This document shows, piece by piece, positions 16,173 through 23,199 of a stretch of 23,199 nucleotides of DNA (position 1 is its first letter; every line of letters starts with the position of its first letter). The stretch lies in assembly GCA_002471225.1 (NCBI GenBank), contig DKPO01000021.1, positions 1-23,199 of the forward strand, in the 5' to 3' direction. The translations under genes were made by a program, and so were the position numbers. A model generated the notes under the pieces. The model was not told the DNA's origin. It ran no database searches and saw only the letters and a program-made list of their open reading frames with translations. The stretch comes from Porphyromonadaceae bacterium UBA7332 (lineage in GTDB: Bacteria; Bacteroidota; Bacteroidia; Bacteroidales; UBA7332).

Positions 16173-18890
16173 ATGAAAAACACTCTTTTATCGATTTTTG
16201 TAGCTTTGACTTGTTTGCTTGTTCCACTCAAAATGCAGTCGAATGATCAATTAGCGAAAAAAGTATTAGCTTATACCTCTCAGATCAAACGCTTCCTTAA
16301 AACCTTGCCTCAGGAACGTGTCTATATTCATATGGACAATAACGGCTATTACCAGAATGATCAGATCTGGTTTAAAGCTTATCAGGTAAACACGGGGCTG
16401 GATACTATTGCCGATTTGAGCCGGACATTATATGTGGAGTTACTAACTCCGGGCGGGATTATTCTTGACAAACGGGTTCTTAAAGTGGAGAACGGACAAT
16501 GTCATGGTGAATTTAAACTGAATCAGCTTCCTTTCTACTCAGGATTTTACGAAATACGGGCATATACAAAATATATGCTCAGTTATGGGGATGATATCAT
16601 TTATCGTCGGGTATTTCCTGTGTTTGATGCTCCGAAAAAGGAGGGCAACTTTGAACAGAAAGAAATGGAAACCGTTTCGAAATATAAATATGACTATGTA
16701 CGTCCTCAGAATAAGAAGCAGAAAGTCCTGAATCTGAAACTCTATCCCGAAGGAGGAACGCTGATAAAAGGATTGGAGTCGAAAGTGGCTTTTGAGGTAA
16801 CTGACAAGTTTGGTAATCCTGTTGATAGTGTGACAGGAAAGATACTCACAAAGCAAAAGCAGGTATTGCAGGATTTCAATGTAACGCATGAAGGAAAAGG
16901 TTATTTTATTTATACACCGAACGGGAATGAGCATAAAGTGCAATTGCAGTATATGAATAAGTCATATAGATTTGATTTTCCTGATATGGAAGATTCCGGA
17001 TATACCATGCAGGTTGATAATCTGAAATCTGTGGACAGTTTATATGTCAGATTGCAACGTACGGGAAATTTGACAGATGAACAACTGGGACTGATTGTAT
17101 TGAATAAAGGAAAAATAAAACAGATAGCTCTTATTGCACCCGGCAAAGAGCAGTCGGCACAATTGACTTTGGATAAGTCAGGCTTTGAATCAGGAACGGC
17201 CTGGGTGGTTCTTTTTAATCAAAATGCAGATATTATTGCTGATCGGTTGATCTTCGTTGATAAGCCCGACCAGAATCTTCAATTCTCTGTAAATAGGGAT
17301 AAAGGTCCGTTGCGCCCTTTCGCTCCCGTCGATTTAGGTGTAAGCTTGAAAGATGCCAATAATAAACCGGTCCAAACTACCTTTTCGTTAGCAGTCCGGG
17401 ATGCCGAAAATCATATTGCACGTCCGCATACTATTCAGACCGATCTTTTGTTGATGTCGGAAATCCGCGGATTTGTTCGCAATCCTGAATATTATTTTGA
17501 TGAAAGAAATGCAGATCGTCTTCAGGCTTTAGATCTTTTATTGATGGTTCAGGGCTGGAATCGTTATTATCCCTGGAAAATGATGACAGATGTAACTTTA
17601 GATTCGATCCGCTATATGCCGGAGACAGGTATTGAAACGAAAGGTAGAGTCGTTTCAATGGTTAAACAGACTCCTAAGCCGAATGTGGATGTATCGTTCT
17701 TGTTGCATGTAGAAAATGATTCAGTGAAACAAAATCAGATGTACTCATCTAAGACGGATGAAAATGGCCGTTTTGCTTTAACTGTAGAAGGCTATGGTAA
17801 AATGCCTTTCCTGCTGAATGTAAGAGAGAAGGGCAAAAAGAAAAACTATCGGATTATTTTGGATAGAGTTTTTAGTCCCGAGCCATCATCATATGCCCTG
17901 ACAGATCTTCAATATGAAATTAAAGATTTAAGGAATGAAGACCAGAATGTATTTACACCGAATAATAATCTGGAAGAAAATCTGGATTCTATTTTTGCTA
18001 TTTATGAAGATTCGCTTAAATACAGAGGAATAGATGAGAAAATGCACAGATTAAAGCAAGTGGATGTAAAAGCTAAAAAAAGAAAAAAAGAAAGCGATGT
18101 GTATCGTACCAAATCGACTTCGGTGGCTTATTATGATATGGTTGCTGAAATTGATAAACTCATAGATCAGGGAGAATATACAGGTGATAACTTAGGTGAA
18201 ATACTTCGGAATATAAATCCGAAATTTGCGTATTTTCCGAATAATATGATGGCAATGCAGATGAAAGGACATAGTAAAAAGAAAGAAAAAAGCCTTAAAC
18301 AGGATTTTAAAGGATCGGAGGGTGCTGATAAGGATGAAGAAGACACCAAATCCGAAGAAGATGCTAGTTATGAAATCTATATTCCGACTCAGACCATTCT
18401 ATATAAAAACAAACCTGTTCTTTTCGTCATAAATAATGAAGCAATACTGAATGAGGTAATTCGGCAGGAATATTACAGAATGGTCAGAGTTCATGCTATT
18501 AAGTCTATTTATGTGAATGAAACAAGCTGGGCAAAAAATAAATATTGTGGAGACTCCAATGCTTCTACTGTAGATATTGATCAGAACTATGGTTGTGTGG
18601 TTTTTATTGATTTGTATCCGAGAGATAAGACACCGGTAAAAGCGGGCAAGGGCACAAGGAAAACATGGATTGAAGGTTATCAGCATCCTTCGGCGTTTAA
18701 TCATCCGGATTATTCAACGTTGCCTCTTACGGAAGACTATCGTCGTACGTTATACTGGAATCCTATGCTGACTACCGATGAATCGGGAAAAGCAAATATC
18801 CGGTTCTACAATAACAGCCGGTGTGAACAGATCGAAGTTCACGCGGAAGCATTGACTTTGGATGGACGTGTAGGAAGTTATAAAGAATAG
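16173..18890 (+). CDS. Exported MG2/carboxypeptidase-regulatory/plug-like protein, copy 2
   Basis: A 905-residue paralogue of the preceding gene with the same domain order. The ATG at 16173 gives a proper signal peptide (MKNTLLSIFVALTCLLVPL, cleavage near MQS); the open frame continues to a TTG at 16107, but that would put 22 residues before the signal. The first 150 residues, the segment around residues 340-490 and the last 85 residues are almost the same as in copy 1, while residues about 215-335 and 555-810 have drifted. It carries about 24 extra residues, rich in Lys, Glu and Asp, in the plug-like region (near 18270-18365). The four mature cysteines of copy 1 are conserved. It probably has its own promoter at 16102-16109 and ends at the hairpin 18893-18950. 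The pair may have split roles or partners; the sequence does not say what they bind. Confidence 0.8.
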   Translation: MKNTLLSIFVALTCLLVPLKMQSNDQLAKKVLAYTSQIKRFLKTLPQERVYIHMDNNGYYQNDQIWFKAYQVNTGLDTIADLSRTLYVELLTPGGIILDKRVLKVENGQCHGEFKLNQLPFYSGFYEIRAYTKYMLSYGDDIIYRRVFPVFDAPKKEGNFEQKEMETVSKYKYDYVRPQNKKQKVLNLKLYPEGGTLIKGLESKVAFEVTDKFGNPVDSVTGKILTKQKQVLQDFNVTHEGKGYFIYTPNGNEHKVQLQYMNKSYRFDFPDMEDSGYTMQVDNLKSVDSLYVRLQRTGNLTDEQLGLIVLNKGKIKQIALIAPGKEQSAQLTLDKSGFESGTAWVVLFNQNADIIADRLIFVDKPDQNLQFSVNRDKGPLRPFAPVDLGVSLKDANNKPVQTTFSLAVRDAENHIARPHTIQTDLLLMSEIRGFVRNPEYYFDERNADRLQALDLLLMVQGWNRYYPWKMMTDVTLDSIRYMPETGIETKGRVVSMVKQTPKPNVDVSFLLHVENDSVKQNQMYSSKTDENGRFALTVEGYGKMPFLLNVREKGKKKNYRIILDRVFSPEPSSYALTDLQYEIKDLRNEDQNVFTPNNNLEENLDSIFAIYEDSLKYRGIDEKMHRLKQVDVKAKKRKKESDVYRTKSTSVAYYDMVAEIDKLIDQGEYTGDNLGEILRNINPKFAYFPNNMMAMQMKGHSKKKEKSLKQDFKGSEGADKDEEDTKSEEDASYEIYIPTQTILYKNKPVLFVINNEAILNEVIRQEYYRMVRVHAIKSIYVNETSWAKNKYCGDSNASTVDIDQNYGCVVFIDLYPRDKTPVKAGKGTRKTWIEGYQHPSAFNHPDYSTLPLTEDYRRTLYWNPMLTTDESGKANIRFYNNSRCEQIEVHAEALTLDGRVGSYKE
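18641..18887 (+). repeat. 3' tract nearly identical to the first copy (second member)
   Basis: Partner of 15797-16043, offset 2844 bases, six mismatches by eye. The N-terminal tracts are offset 2772 bases; the difference reflects length changes between the copies, mainly the extra acidic/basic stretch. Confidence 0.85.
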
Positions 18891-18892
18891 CT

Positions 18893-18950
18893 AAAAATAT
18901 CAGCTTTTACGACAGAGATATAATGTATCTGTTGTAAAAGCTGATTCATA
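18893..18950. terminator. Terminator between convergent genes
   Basis: ATCAGCTTTTACGACAGA (18899-18916) pairs with TCTGTTGTAAAAGCTGAT (18928-18945) with a single G-T pair. The minus-strand side has ATTTTTAG after the stem. It lies between the second MG2-like gene end (18890) and the DUF134 gene end (18979). Confidence 0.8.
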
Positions 18951-18978
18951 TACAATCCGGTTGTATAAAAAGATTAGA

Positions 18979-19830
18979 TTAATGGTGACTGCATTGGTGG
19001 TCGTGTCCTTCGTGGTGAGCGTTGCAGCCTGTACCTGAATCATTGATTTTGCCTGCAATAAAATCGCTGATAACTTGTTTTACTTCTCCTTTGCAACCTC
19101 TGAATACTTTAATATCATGTGCGGAAAGTTTATTAAGAGCTCCTTGCCCCATATTACCGGCAAGCATAACTGTTATACCCATTTCCTGCAAAACACTTGC
19201 AATATTGCTTTTGCATCCGCAGCCTTGCGGAGCTTGTAAGCTTTCTTCGGTGATGATCTGATCATTATCATCAATGGATACAATGGTATAATACTCACAG
19301 TGACCAAAGTGGTCATCTACTACGTTTGCACGAGTAGGAATGGCAATTTTCATCATAACTTCTTCTTTATTGGTTAAATATAATCGCAGATCCGAATAGG
19401 ATCGGAGCGTATTTACGGACGTCTCATTATGAGGATCATGTAATAGTTTTAGCTCTTGGGAATGACAAGACTGACAGTGAGATGCAGGTTGTTCTGATAT
19501 GTTCGCATGCTTACACGATTTACAGCGATACCAGTATGAATCGGATTCAAAATCTCCGCCACCGATTATCAGAGTTTTACCCTCTATTAATGCCGTTGCT
19601 ACTATTTTACGGGCATGTTCATAAATCCGTGTGAATGTAGGTCGTGATATCCCCATTTGCCCCGAAGCTTCCGCTTGGGTCAGACCTTCATAATCTGTCA
19701 GCCTTACGGATTCATACTCTTCGTAAGTGAGGCTGATTTTCCCGGATTTAAATCGGGGCATTCCAAAAGGCTTAAACCCTTCCATCTTTGGCGGAAAAAC
19801 AACTTTTCTTCTCAGTCTTATACGCGGCAT
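18979..19830 (-). CDS. DUF134 DNA-binding domain fused to NifX-like domain with His-rich tail
   Basis: A 283-residue cytoplasmic protein, probably a metal- or cluster-linked regulator. Residues 1-95 match DUF134 (PRIRLRRKVVFPP, YEGLTQAEASGQMGISRPTF as helix-turn-helix). Residues 103-122 form a small zinc ribbon (CKSC...CQSC). Residues 160-265 match the dinitrogenase iron-molybdenum cofactor family (NifX/NafY, MTH1175-like): MKIAIPTR, FGHCEYYTIV, LAGNMGQGALNKLSAHDIKVFRG. The last 15 residues (from Cys269) hold six His and two Cys, a likely metal-binding tail. No nif genes lie nearby, so a role in nitrogen fixation is not supported; iron-sulfur or metal handling is more likely. The linker (about 130-158) reads like a former intergenic region, and Met159/Met160 (19356/19353) could start a separate 124-125-residue NifX-like product. 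A -7/-33 pair lies at 19870-19903. Confidence 0.85.
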   Translation of the reverse strand: MPRIRLRRKVVFPPKMEGFKPFGMPRFKSGKISLTYEEYESVRLTDYEGLTQAEASGQMGISRPTFTRIYEHARKIVATALIEGKTLIIGGGDFESDSYWYRCKSCKHANISEQPASHCQSCHSQELKLLHDPHNETSVNTLRSYSDLRLYLTNKEEVMMKIAIPTRANVVDDHFGHCEYYTIVSIDDNDQIITEESLQAPQGCGCKSNIASVLQEMGITVMLAGNMGQGALNKLSAHDIKVFRGCKGEVKQVISDFIAGKINDSGTGCNAHHEGHDHQCSHH

Positions 19831-19869
19831 AGCTCTATTTTATATGTTATACAGATGTGTTTTCGGCTG

Positions 19870-19903
19870 CAAATATATATTTTATTATGAACATATGATC
19901 AAA
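19870..19903 (-). promoter_or_regulatory. Likely promoter of the DUF134-NifX gene
   Basis: On the minus strand TTTG (19903-19900), a 22-base spacer, then TATATTTG (19877-19870). The -7 half is exact; the spacer is slightly long. The start codon is 39 bases downstream. Confidence 0.55.
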
Positions 19904-19990
19904 ATAAAAGAAAGTTTTCTGCTTTCGTGTTTTTCGATAAAAAGAAGTTTTTAGCTTGTTTTGCTTTGATGATGAGGTGAATATTGAATA

Positions 19991-20030
19991 AAAAATAAGC
20001 AGACTCAATAGGTTAATAAAGAGTCTGCTT
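19991..20030 (-). terminator. Terminator of the DUF5009 gene
   Basis: GAGTCTGCTT (20021-20030) and AAGCAGACTC (19997-20006) form a perfect 10-base stem. On the minus strand TTTTTTATTC follows. It lies 26 bases after the stop at 20056. Confidence 0.85.
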
Positions 20031-20055
20031 GAGTAGATGTGTATCAAAAAATGAA

Positions 20056-21177
20056 TTATACTTTCAGAAATAACTTATTTTTGTAGCAAAAACGAAGAAT
20101 CATAAAGAACAGGAACGCTTTCACCAGTTCGATAATAAAGGGTTGAAGGCAACCTGTAAATTGTGCAAAACCGTGGACCCAATATTTAACCGGATAGGTT
20201 ATGTCAAACAATTGGAACATCATGTAGGCAAGTATGGAGTTCATACCGAAATATCTGAACCACATCAAACCTTTTTTATGTTGTTTGATATCGACCCACC
20301 AATAGAGTAATCCAAGGAGTATAAACGACCATCCTCCTGCATAAAGGGTCATCGAACTTGTCCAGAGTTGTTTAATGACAGGTTCGATAAAAGATAACAG
20401 GAAAGCAGCTATCAGCATTATTGTGCCATATCCGAAGAGCTGTTTTAACTTGACACTTTCAGAGTTGTTTCGTTTGACTATTTCTCCCGAAAAAACACCA
20501 AGCATAACTGTAACAACAAAATTCAGACTACTGAATATCCAGGTGTAGTGGTAATAAGATGCAAATTCCCAATTGCCCGTTTCATTGAAAAATACGCCGT
20601 CACGGAATCTTCCAAGTACGCTGCGATCAATGGTCTCAGCCAGATTTGTTTCAGGGGAATATCCTCCTGTCTGCATACATAGGGTATAGGTTGTCAATAG
20701 GAGCAATACAATGATGATCTGTGTGCGTTGTTTGCAAAACATAAGCATCAGTGCTGAAAAGAAATATCCGGTGGCGATGGCTTGCAGCGTATTACTATAC
20801 AGACGTAGTGTCTGAAAATCGAGGTCTAATAGATTCCCTTGTACCAGTGCCCCGAAAAGCCAAAGTAAAAGAACACGTTTCAGAACGCGTTTCATCATGA
20901 GTGAGGTTGCGACTTCTCCTCTTTTATAAGCAGCAAAAGCAAAGGGCATGGATGCACCGGCCATAAACATAAACAAGGGCATTATTAAATCCCACGGATG
21001 AAATCCTTCCCAATCTATATGGGTAAACCAATAACGATAAGTATCATGTATCCATTGTGATTTGGAGCATTGTACTAAAGGAGCGATGACAGGTTGTAAA
21101 ATAATTAAGAAGAATAAATCCATGCCACGCAGGACATCTAATGACTCCAGACGGGCATAAGCCGGTGTTTTTTTCAT
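20056..21177 (-). CDS. DUF5009 / HGSNAT-like polytopic acyltransferase
   Basis: A 373-residue inner-membrane protein with about ten hydrophobic segments. Its start, RLESLDVLRGMDLFFLI (9-25), and the loop GFHPWDLIMPLFMFMAGASM (58-77) match DUF5009 and the heparan-alpha-glucosaminide N-acetyltransferase group, which moves acetyl groups across a membrane to a sugar. His60 and Asp63 are candidate catalytic-site residues by position only. FGMNSILAYMMFQL near the C-terminus is also typical. Target is unknown; cell-wall or surface sugar acetylation is plausible. It is divergent from the Crp/Fnr gene across a 59-base gap, and has its own terminator. I found only a near-match promoter (TTTCTTTG, minus strand of 21208-21215). 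Confidence 0.85.
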   Translation of the reverse strand: MKKTPAYARLESLDVLRGMDLFFLIILQPVIAPLVQCSKSQWIHDTYRYWFTHIDWEGFHPWDLIMPLFMFMAGASMPFAFAAYKRGEVATSLMMKRVLKRVLLLWLFGALVQGNLLDLDFQTLRLYSNTLQAIATGYFFSALMLMFCKQRTQIIIVLLLLTTYTLCMQTGGYSPETNLAETIDRSVLGRFRDGVFFNETGNWEFASYYHYTWIFSSLNFVVTVMLGVFSGEIVKRNNSESVKLKQLFGYGTIMLIAAFLLSFIEPVIKQLWTSSMTLYAGGWSFILLGLLYWWVDIKQHKKGLMWFRYFGMNSILAYMMFQLFDITYPVKYWVHGFAQFTGCLQPFIIELVKAFLFFMILRFCYKNKLFLKV

Positions 21178-21236
21178 GTTTTAGTTTTTTTGATTCTTAC
21201 ATTTCACAAAGAAAGTAAATTTAATTATAGTCTGAT

Positions 21237-21815
21237 ATGAACCAAAATGATTTTTACACTTATCTTAAAACGCATTACTCATTGAACGATAATGCAATTG
21301 ATCTCTTACAGCAGATAAGTATTGTTTCTGATTATGAGAAGGGCGATTATATTATTTGTCAGGACAAAAAGTTTCATGATCTTATATTTATTCTGGAAGG
21401 CGTTGCTCTTACTTCTCTATTCAAAGAGCATAAAGAGTACATTTCGAATATCTCGTTTGAAACAGATTTAGTTGCTATTCCTTTTCAGCCAAGAGCTCAG
21501 GCGAGTGTTGTTTGTCTGGAGACAGTGCAGGCATTGCATATTCCGTTTACATTATTCGAGTCTCTGATGGTTGATAACCCCGATCTGTCAGTTTTTGGCT
21601 ATCGCTTATTCAAAGAGCATTTGCGATTGATAGCTCAGGAGTATTTCGATTATATAGGTCTGGATGCAAAAGATGCTTATGATAAGATTCTGAGAGATAA
21701 TCCACGCCTGTTGCATAGAGTTCCGTTGAAATATATTGCTGCGAACCTCGGTGTTACACCGTCTTCTTTGAGTCGGTTGCGAGCTACAATTGCGAGGCGC
21801 ACGGAGACTGATTAA
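21237..21815 (+). CDS. Crp/Fnr-family transcription regulator
   Basis: A 192-residue regulator with a cyclic-nucleotide-type beta-roll (about 20-110, KGDYIICQDKKFHDLIFILEG) and a C-terminal winged helix (RVPLKYIAANLGVTPSSLSRLR, about 161-182). The canonical Arg/Glu pocket of true cAMP binders is not evident, and no Fnr-type cysteine cluster is present, so the signal is unknown, as for many Bacteroidetes members. It is divergent from the DUF5009 gene and followed 89 bases later by a second acyltransferase-like gene, so it may control one or both. The ATG at 21237 gives a normal-length start. Residues 70-110 contain the PFQPRAQASVVCLETVQAL strands that normally face the effector. Confidence 0.9.
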   Translation: MNQNDFYTYLKTHYSLNDNAIDLLQQISIVSDYEKGDYIICQDKKFHDLIFILEGVALTSLFKEHKEYISNISFETDLVAIPFQPRAQASVVCLETVQALHIPFTLFESLMVDNPDLSVFGYRLFKEHLRLIAQEYFDYIGLDAKDAYDKILRDNPRLLHRVPLKYIAANLGVTPSSLSRLRATIARRTETD

Positions 21816-21869
21816 AGAGATAATCAGGCGAAATTGTCATATGGCAAGTAGTTTCTTGTCTGTGCCATC

Positions 21870-21877
21870 TATTTTTG
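21870..21877 (+). promoter_or_regulatory. Probable -7 element of the right acyltransferase-like gene
   Basis: TATTTTTG matches TAnnTTTG, 27 bases before the ATG at 21905. No -33 TTTG is seen. It overlaps an in-frame TTG at 21875, arguing that translation begins at 21905. A 6-base inverted repeat, ATGGCA (21841-21846) and TGCCAT (21863-21868), lies just upstream and could be an operator. Confidence 0.5.
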
Positions 21878-21904
21878 AGGCCGTTCAATATTAATCATAC
21901 CGAT

Positions 21905-22981
21905 ATGCAAACACAACGACTTCGATTTCTGGATATGGCACGGGCATTGGCTGCTATATTTATGATATTTGTACATGTACTTAACTTACTTGCTCTTCCT
22001 GAGGTAGATAAATCTGTTTTTGGAGATTGTATAAACTTTTTAGGAAGTCCGCCTGCTGCTCCGGTCTTTATGTTTGCTATGGGGGCTTCTTTTGCTGTCA
22101 CTTTAGATCTGAACCGGGGAGTCAAATTTATGCGGGGATTTAAAATCTTTGCGCAGGGCTATTTCCTGAATTTTTTACGGTTGTTTTGTCCTTTTTTATT
22201 GATACTGTTTCTGGGTCTATTCGGATTTAAAGCGCCATTCCAGGGGGATAGCGGTAGTTTGAAGACGGAGCTTATTGATAATCTTTTAGTTGTTGATATT
22301 CTTCAATTTGCCGGATTGGCCTATCTGTTCTTATCTCTGGTTTGTTTCCTTCGTTTGAATAAAACTATATTTCTATCAGCTCTGATCCTTGCAATTTGCC
22401 TGATTTCTCCGATGTTATGGGCAATTGATACAGAGAATATTTATTTGCAAAGGATTTTAGACTTGTTTTGGGGAAATAGAGGCGAACAGGTGTCTTTTCC
22501 TTTTTTTCCCTGGATCTGTTATCCTTTATTGGGTCTGATATGTGGAAAAAGATATAAAGAAGCAGATAAGAATTATCATCAGGTTCTTGAAAAAGATATT
22601 TACTGGGGTGTTTCTCTGATTATTATAGGTGCATTGTTAACTATTCAGAATCCGACATTCCATATGGGTGATTATTGGCGAACAGGTCCGGGTGGTATGT
22701 TTATGTATTTGGGCTTTATTCCTTTGTGGATCTTTTTCTGTCATTTACTGACATTGTATGTGCCTGATATAGTGCAAAAAATCAGTTTGTTTACAAGTAA
22801 GCATATAACCTTGTTTTATTTCATTCAATGGATATTTATTTCTTCATTGGTCGGAGTTTTCGGGCAGAATGACGAAGATTTGAAAATGACAATATTGCTC
22901 ATGCTTGTATCACTTGCCATTACTTATATCATGACATGGCTGATTGTTTCGTGTAAACGGCAACGACTTCCCGAGAAATAA
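21905..22981 (+). CDS. Acyltransferase-3/HGSNAT-like polytopic membrane protein
   Basis: A 358-residue inner-membrane protein with about ten hydrophobic segments. The opening RLRFLDMARALAAIFMIFVHVLNL (6-29, His24) and PPAAPVFMFAMGASFAVTL resemble DUF1624/heparan-alpha-glucosaminide N-acetyltransferase and acyltransferase-3 proteins, which transfer acetyl or other acyl groups to sugars at the membrane. WICYPLLGLICGK and TGPGGMFMYLGFIPLWI also fit. ATG at 21905 was chosen because an upstream TTG at 21875 overlaps a good -7 element. It follows the Crp/Fnr gene by 89 bases. A very short AGTCA/TGACT stem at about 22989 is the only terminator candidate. The substrate cannot be told from the sequence. 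Confidence 0.8.
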   Translation: MQTQRLRFLDMARALAAIFMIFVHVLNLLALPEVDKSVFGDCINFLGSPPAAPVFMFAMGASFAVTLDLNRGVKFMRGFKIFAQGYFLNFLRLFCPFLLILFLGLFGFKAPFQGDSGSLKTELIDNLLVVDILQFAGLAYLFLSLVCFLRLNKTIFLSALILAICLISPMLWAIDTENIYLQRILDLFWGNRGEQVSFPFFPWICYPLLGLICGKRYKEADKNYHQVLEKDIYWGVSLIIIGALLTIQNPTFHMGDYWRTGPGGMFMYLGFIPLWIFFCHLLTLYVPDIVQKISLFTSKHITLFYFIQWIFISSLVGVFGQNDEDLKMTILLMLVSLAITYIMTWLIVSCKRQRLPEK

Positions 22982-23054
22982 CAAAAGAGTCAGCCTGACT
23001 ATTAATCCGGGAGCATTAAATATTTAATCAGTCACACAAAACATTCCTGAATAA

Positions 23055-23199
23055 GAGGCTGTCTAACAAGACAAAATCAAGTTAGTCGAAGTTACAGTTT
23101 ATAATTACAAAAATAAATAGTCTCATTTTAGACCTATAAATTTAGGTCTAAAATGAGACTATTTAATAAATATTTTGTGCAATTGATTTTTAAATGTAG
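23055..23199. mobile_element. Possible left end of an insertion sequence, cut by the window edge
   Basis: GAGGCTGTCTAACAAG (23055-23070) resembles the terminal inverted repeats of several Bacteroidales insertion sequences (from memory; no database check). It is followed by a CTAAC/GTTAG pair (23063-23067, 23081-23085) and then by the long hairpin at 23114-23165. No transposase frame is visible before the window ends, and the other terminus is outside. Confidence 0.3.
23114..23165. repeat. Perfect 23-base inverted repeat (hairpin)
   Basis: Arms 23114-23136 and 23143-23165 are exact reverse complements around a 6-base loop. The GC content is low but the stem is unusually long. It can act as a bidirectional terminator (T-rich on both outer sides) or as a transcription block near an insertion-sequence end; the sequence does not discriminate. 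Confidence 0.9.

Noticed and set aside
16539..16943. 134-codon minus-strand frame opposite the second MG2-like gene
   Set aside because: It lies wholly inside a well-supported coding region, and a matching antisense frame exists opposite the paralogue (13767-14090), so it is a by-product of the plus-strand codons.
13401..18890. The paired tracts as a composite transposon or direct repeats of a mobile element
   Set aside because: The similarity follows the coding frame and domain order of two full genes, with no inverted ends or transposase, so a gene duplication explains it.
18979..19830. Part of a nitrogen-fixation cluster because of the NifX-like domain
   Set aside because: No nifH, nifD, nifK, nifE, nifN or nifB-like gene is in the window, and this domain family is common in organisms that do not fix nitrogen.
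21875..21904. TTG start of the right acyltransferase-like gene
   Set aside because: It overlaps the probable -7 element at 21870-21877; the ATG at 21905 gives a usual N-terminus.
1..23199. CRISPR arrays, rRNA or tRNA genes
   Set aside because: No regularly spaced identical repeats with unique spacers, and no recognisable ribosomal or cloverleaf sequence was seen by eye; a covariance-model scan would be needed to exclude a tRNA fully.

Overview
The window looks like chromosomal DNA from a member of the Bacteroidales, possibly Dysgonomonas- or Parabacteroides-like (genus not resolved). The DNA is AT-rich. Genes lack Shine-Dalgarno sequences, and several have the Bacteroidetes sigma-factor promoter pattern (TTTG, about 19 bases, TAnnTTTG). 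The families present (PiT-PhoU fusion, archaeal-type ProRS, MG2/plug-like surface proteins, DUF5009) also fit that order.

Layout: (a) 1-740 holds a probable 3' end of an unidentified gene, then a non-coding AT-rich stretch with degenerate 21-base repeats. (b) 741-1892 (+) is a DEAD-box-type RNA helicase, separated by a bidirectional terminator from (c) a leftward cluster, 7916 to 2032: GT2 glycosyltransferase, Dna2-like nuclease-helicase (overlapping by 7 bases), RmlC/WxcM-like cupin, and an OmpA-domain lipoprotein. A textbook promoter lies just upstream. (d) 8048-10294 (-) is a phosphate transporter with a PhoU-like tail and its own terminator. (e) 10562-13183 (+) carries proS and galE. (f) 13401-18890 (+) holds two large tandem paralogues that look like exported MG2/carboxypeptidase-regulatory/plug-like proteins, with alternating near-identical and divergent tracts. 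(g) 18979-19830 (-) is a fusion of a DUF134 DNA-binding domain, a zinc ribbon, a NifX-like domain and a His-rich tail. (h) 20056-22981 has two polytopic acyltransferase-like membrane proteins on either side of a Crp/Fnr-type regulator. (i) The right edge ends in a perfect 23-base inverted repeat after a sequence resembling an insertion-sequence end.

Most genes are housekeeping or envelope functions. Parts most worth a second look are the tandem MG2/plug-like pair and its apparent gene conversion, the nuclease-helicase embedded in an envelope-type operon, the DUF134-NifX fusion with a linker that reads like a former intergenic region, and the regulator/acyltransferase cluster. I saw no CRISPR array, rRNA, tRNA or complete mobile element. 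No clearly new multi-gene system is demonstrated. Gene starts were moved from upstream TTG codons to ATG at 741, 3359, 16173 and 21905, for reasons given in each entry.
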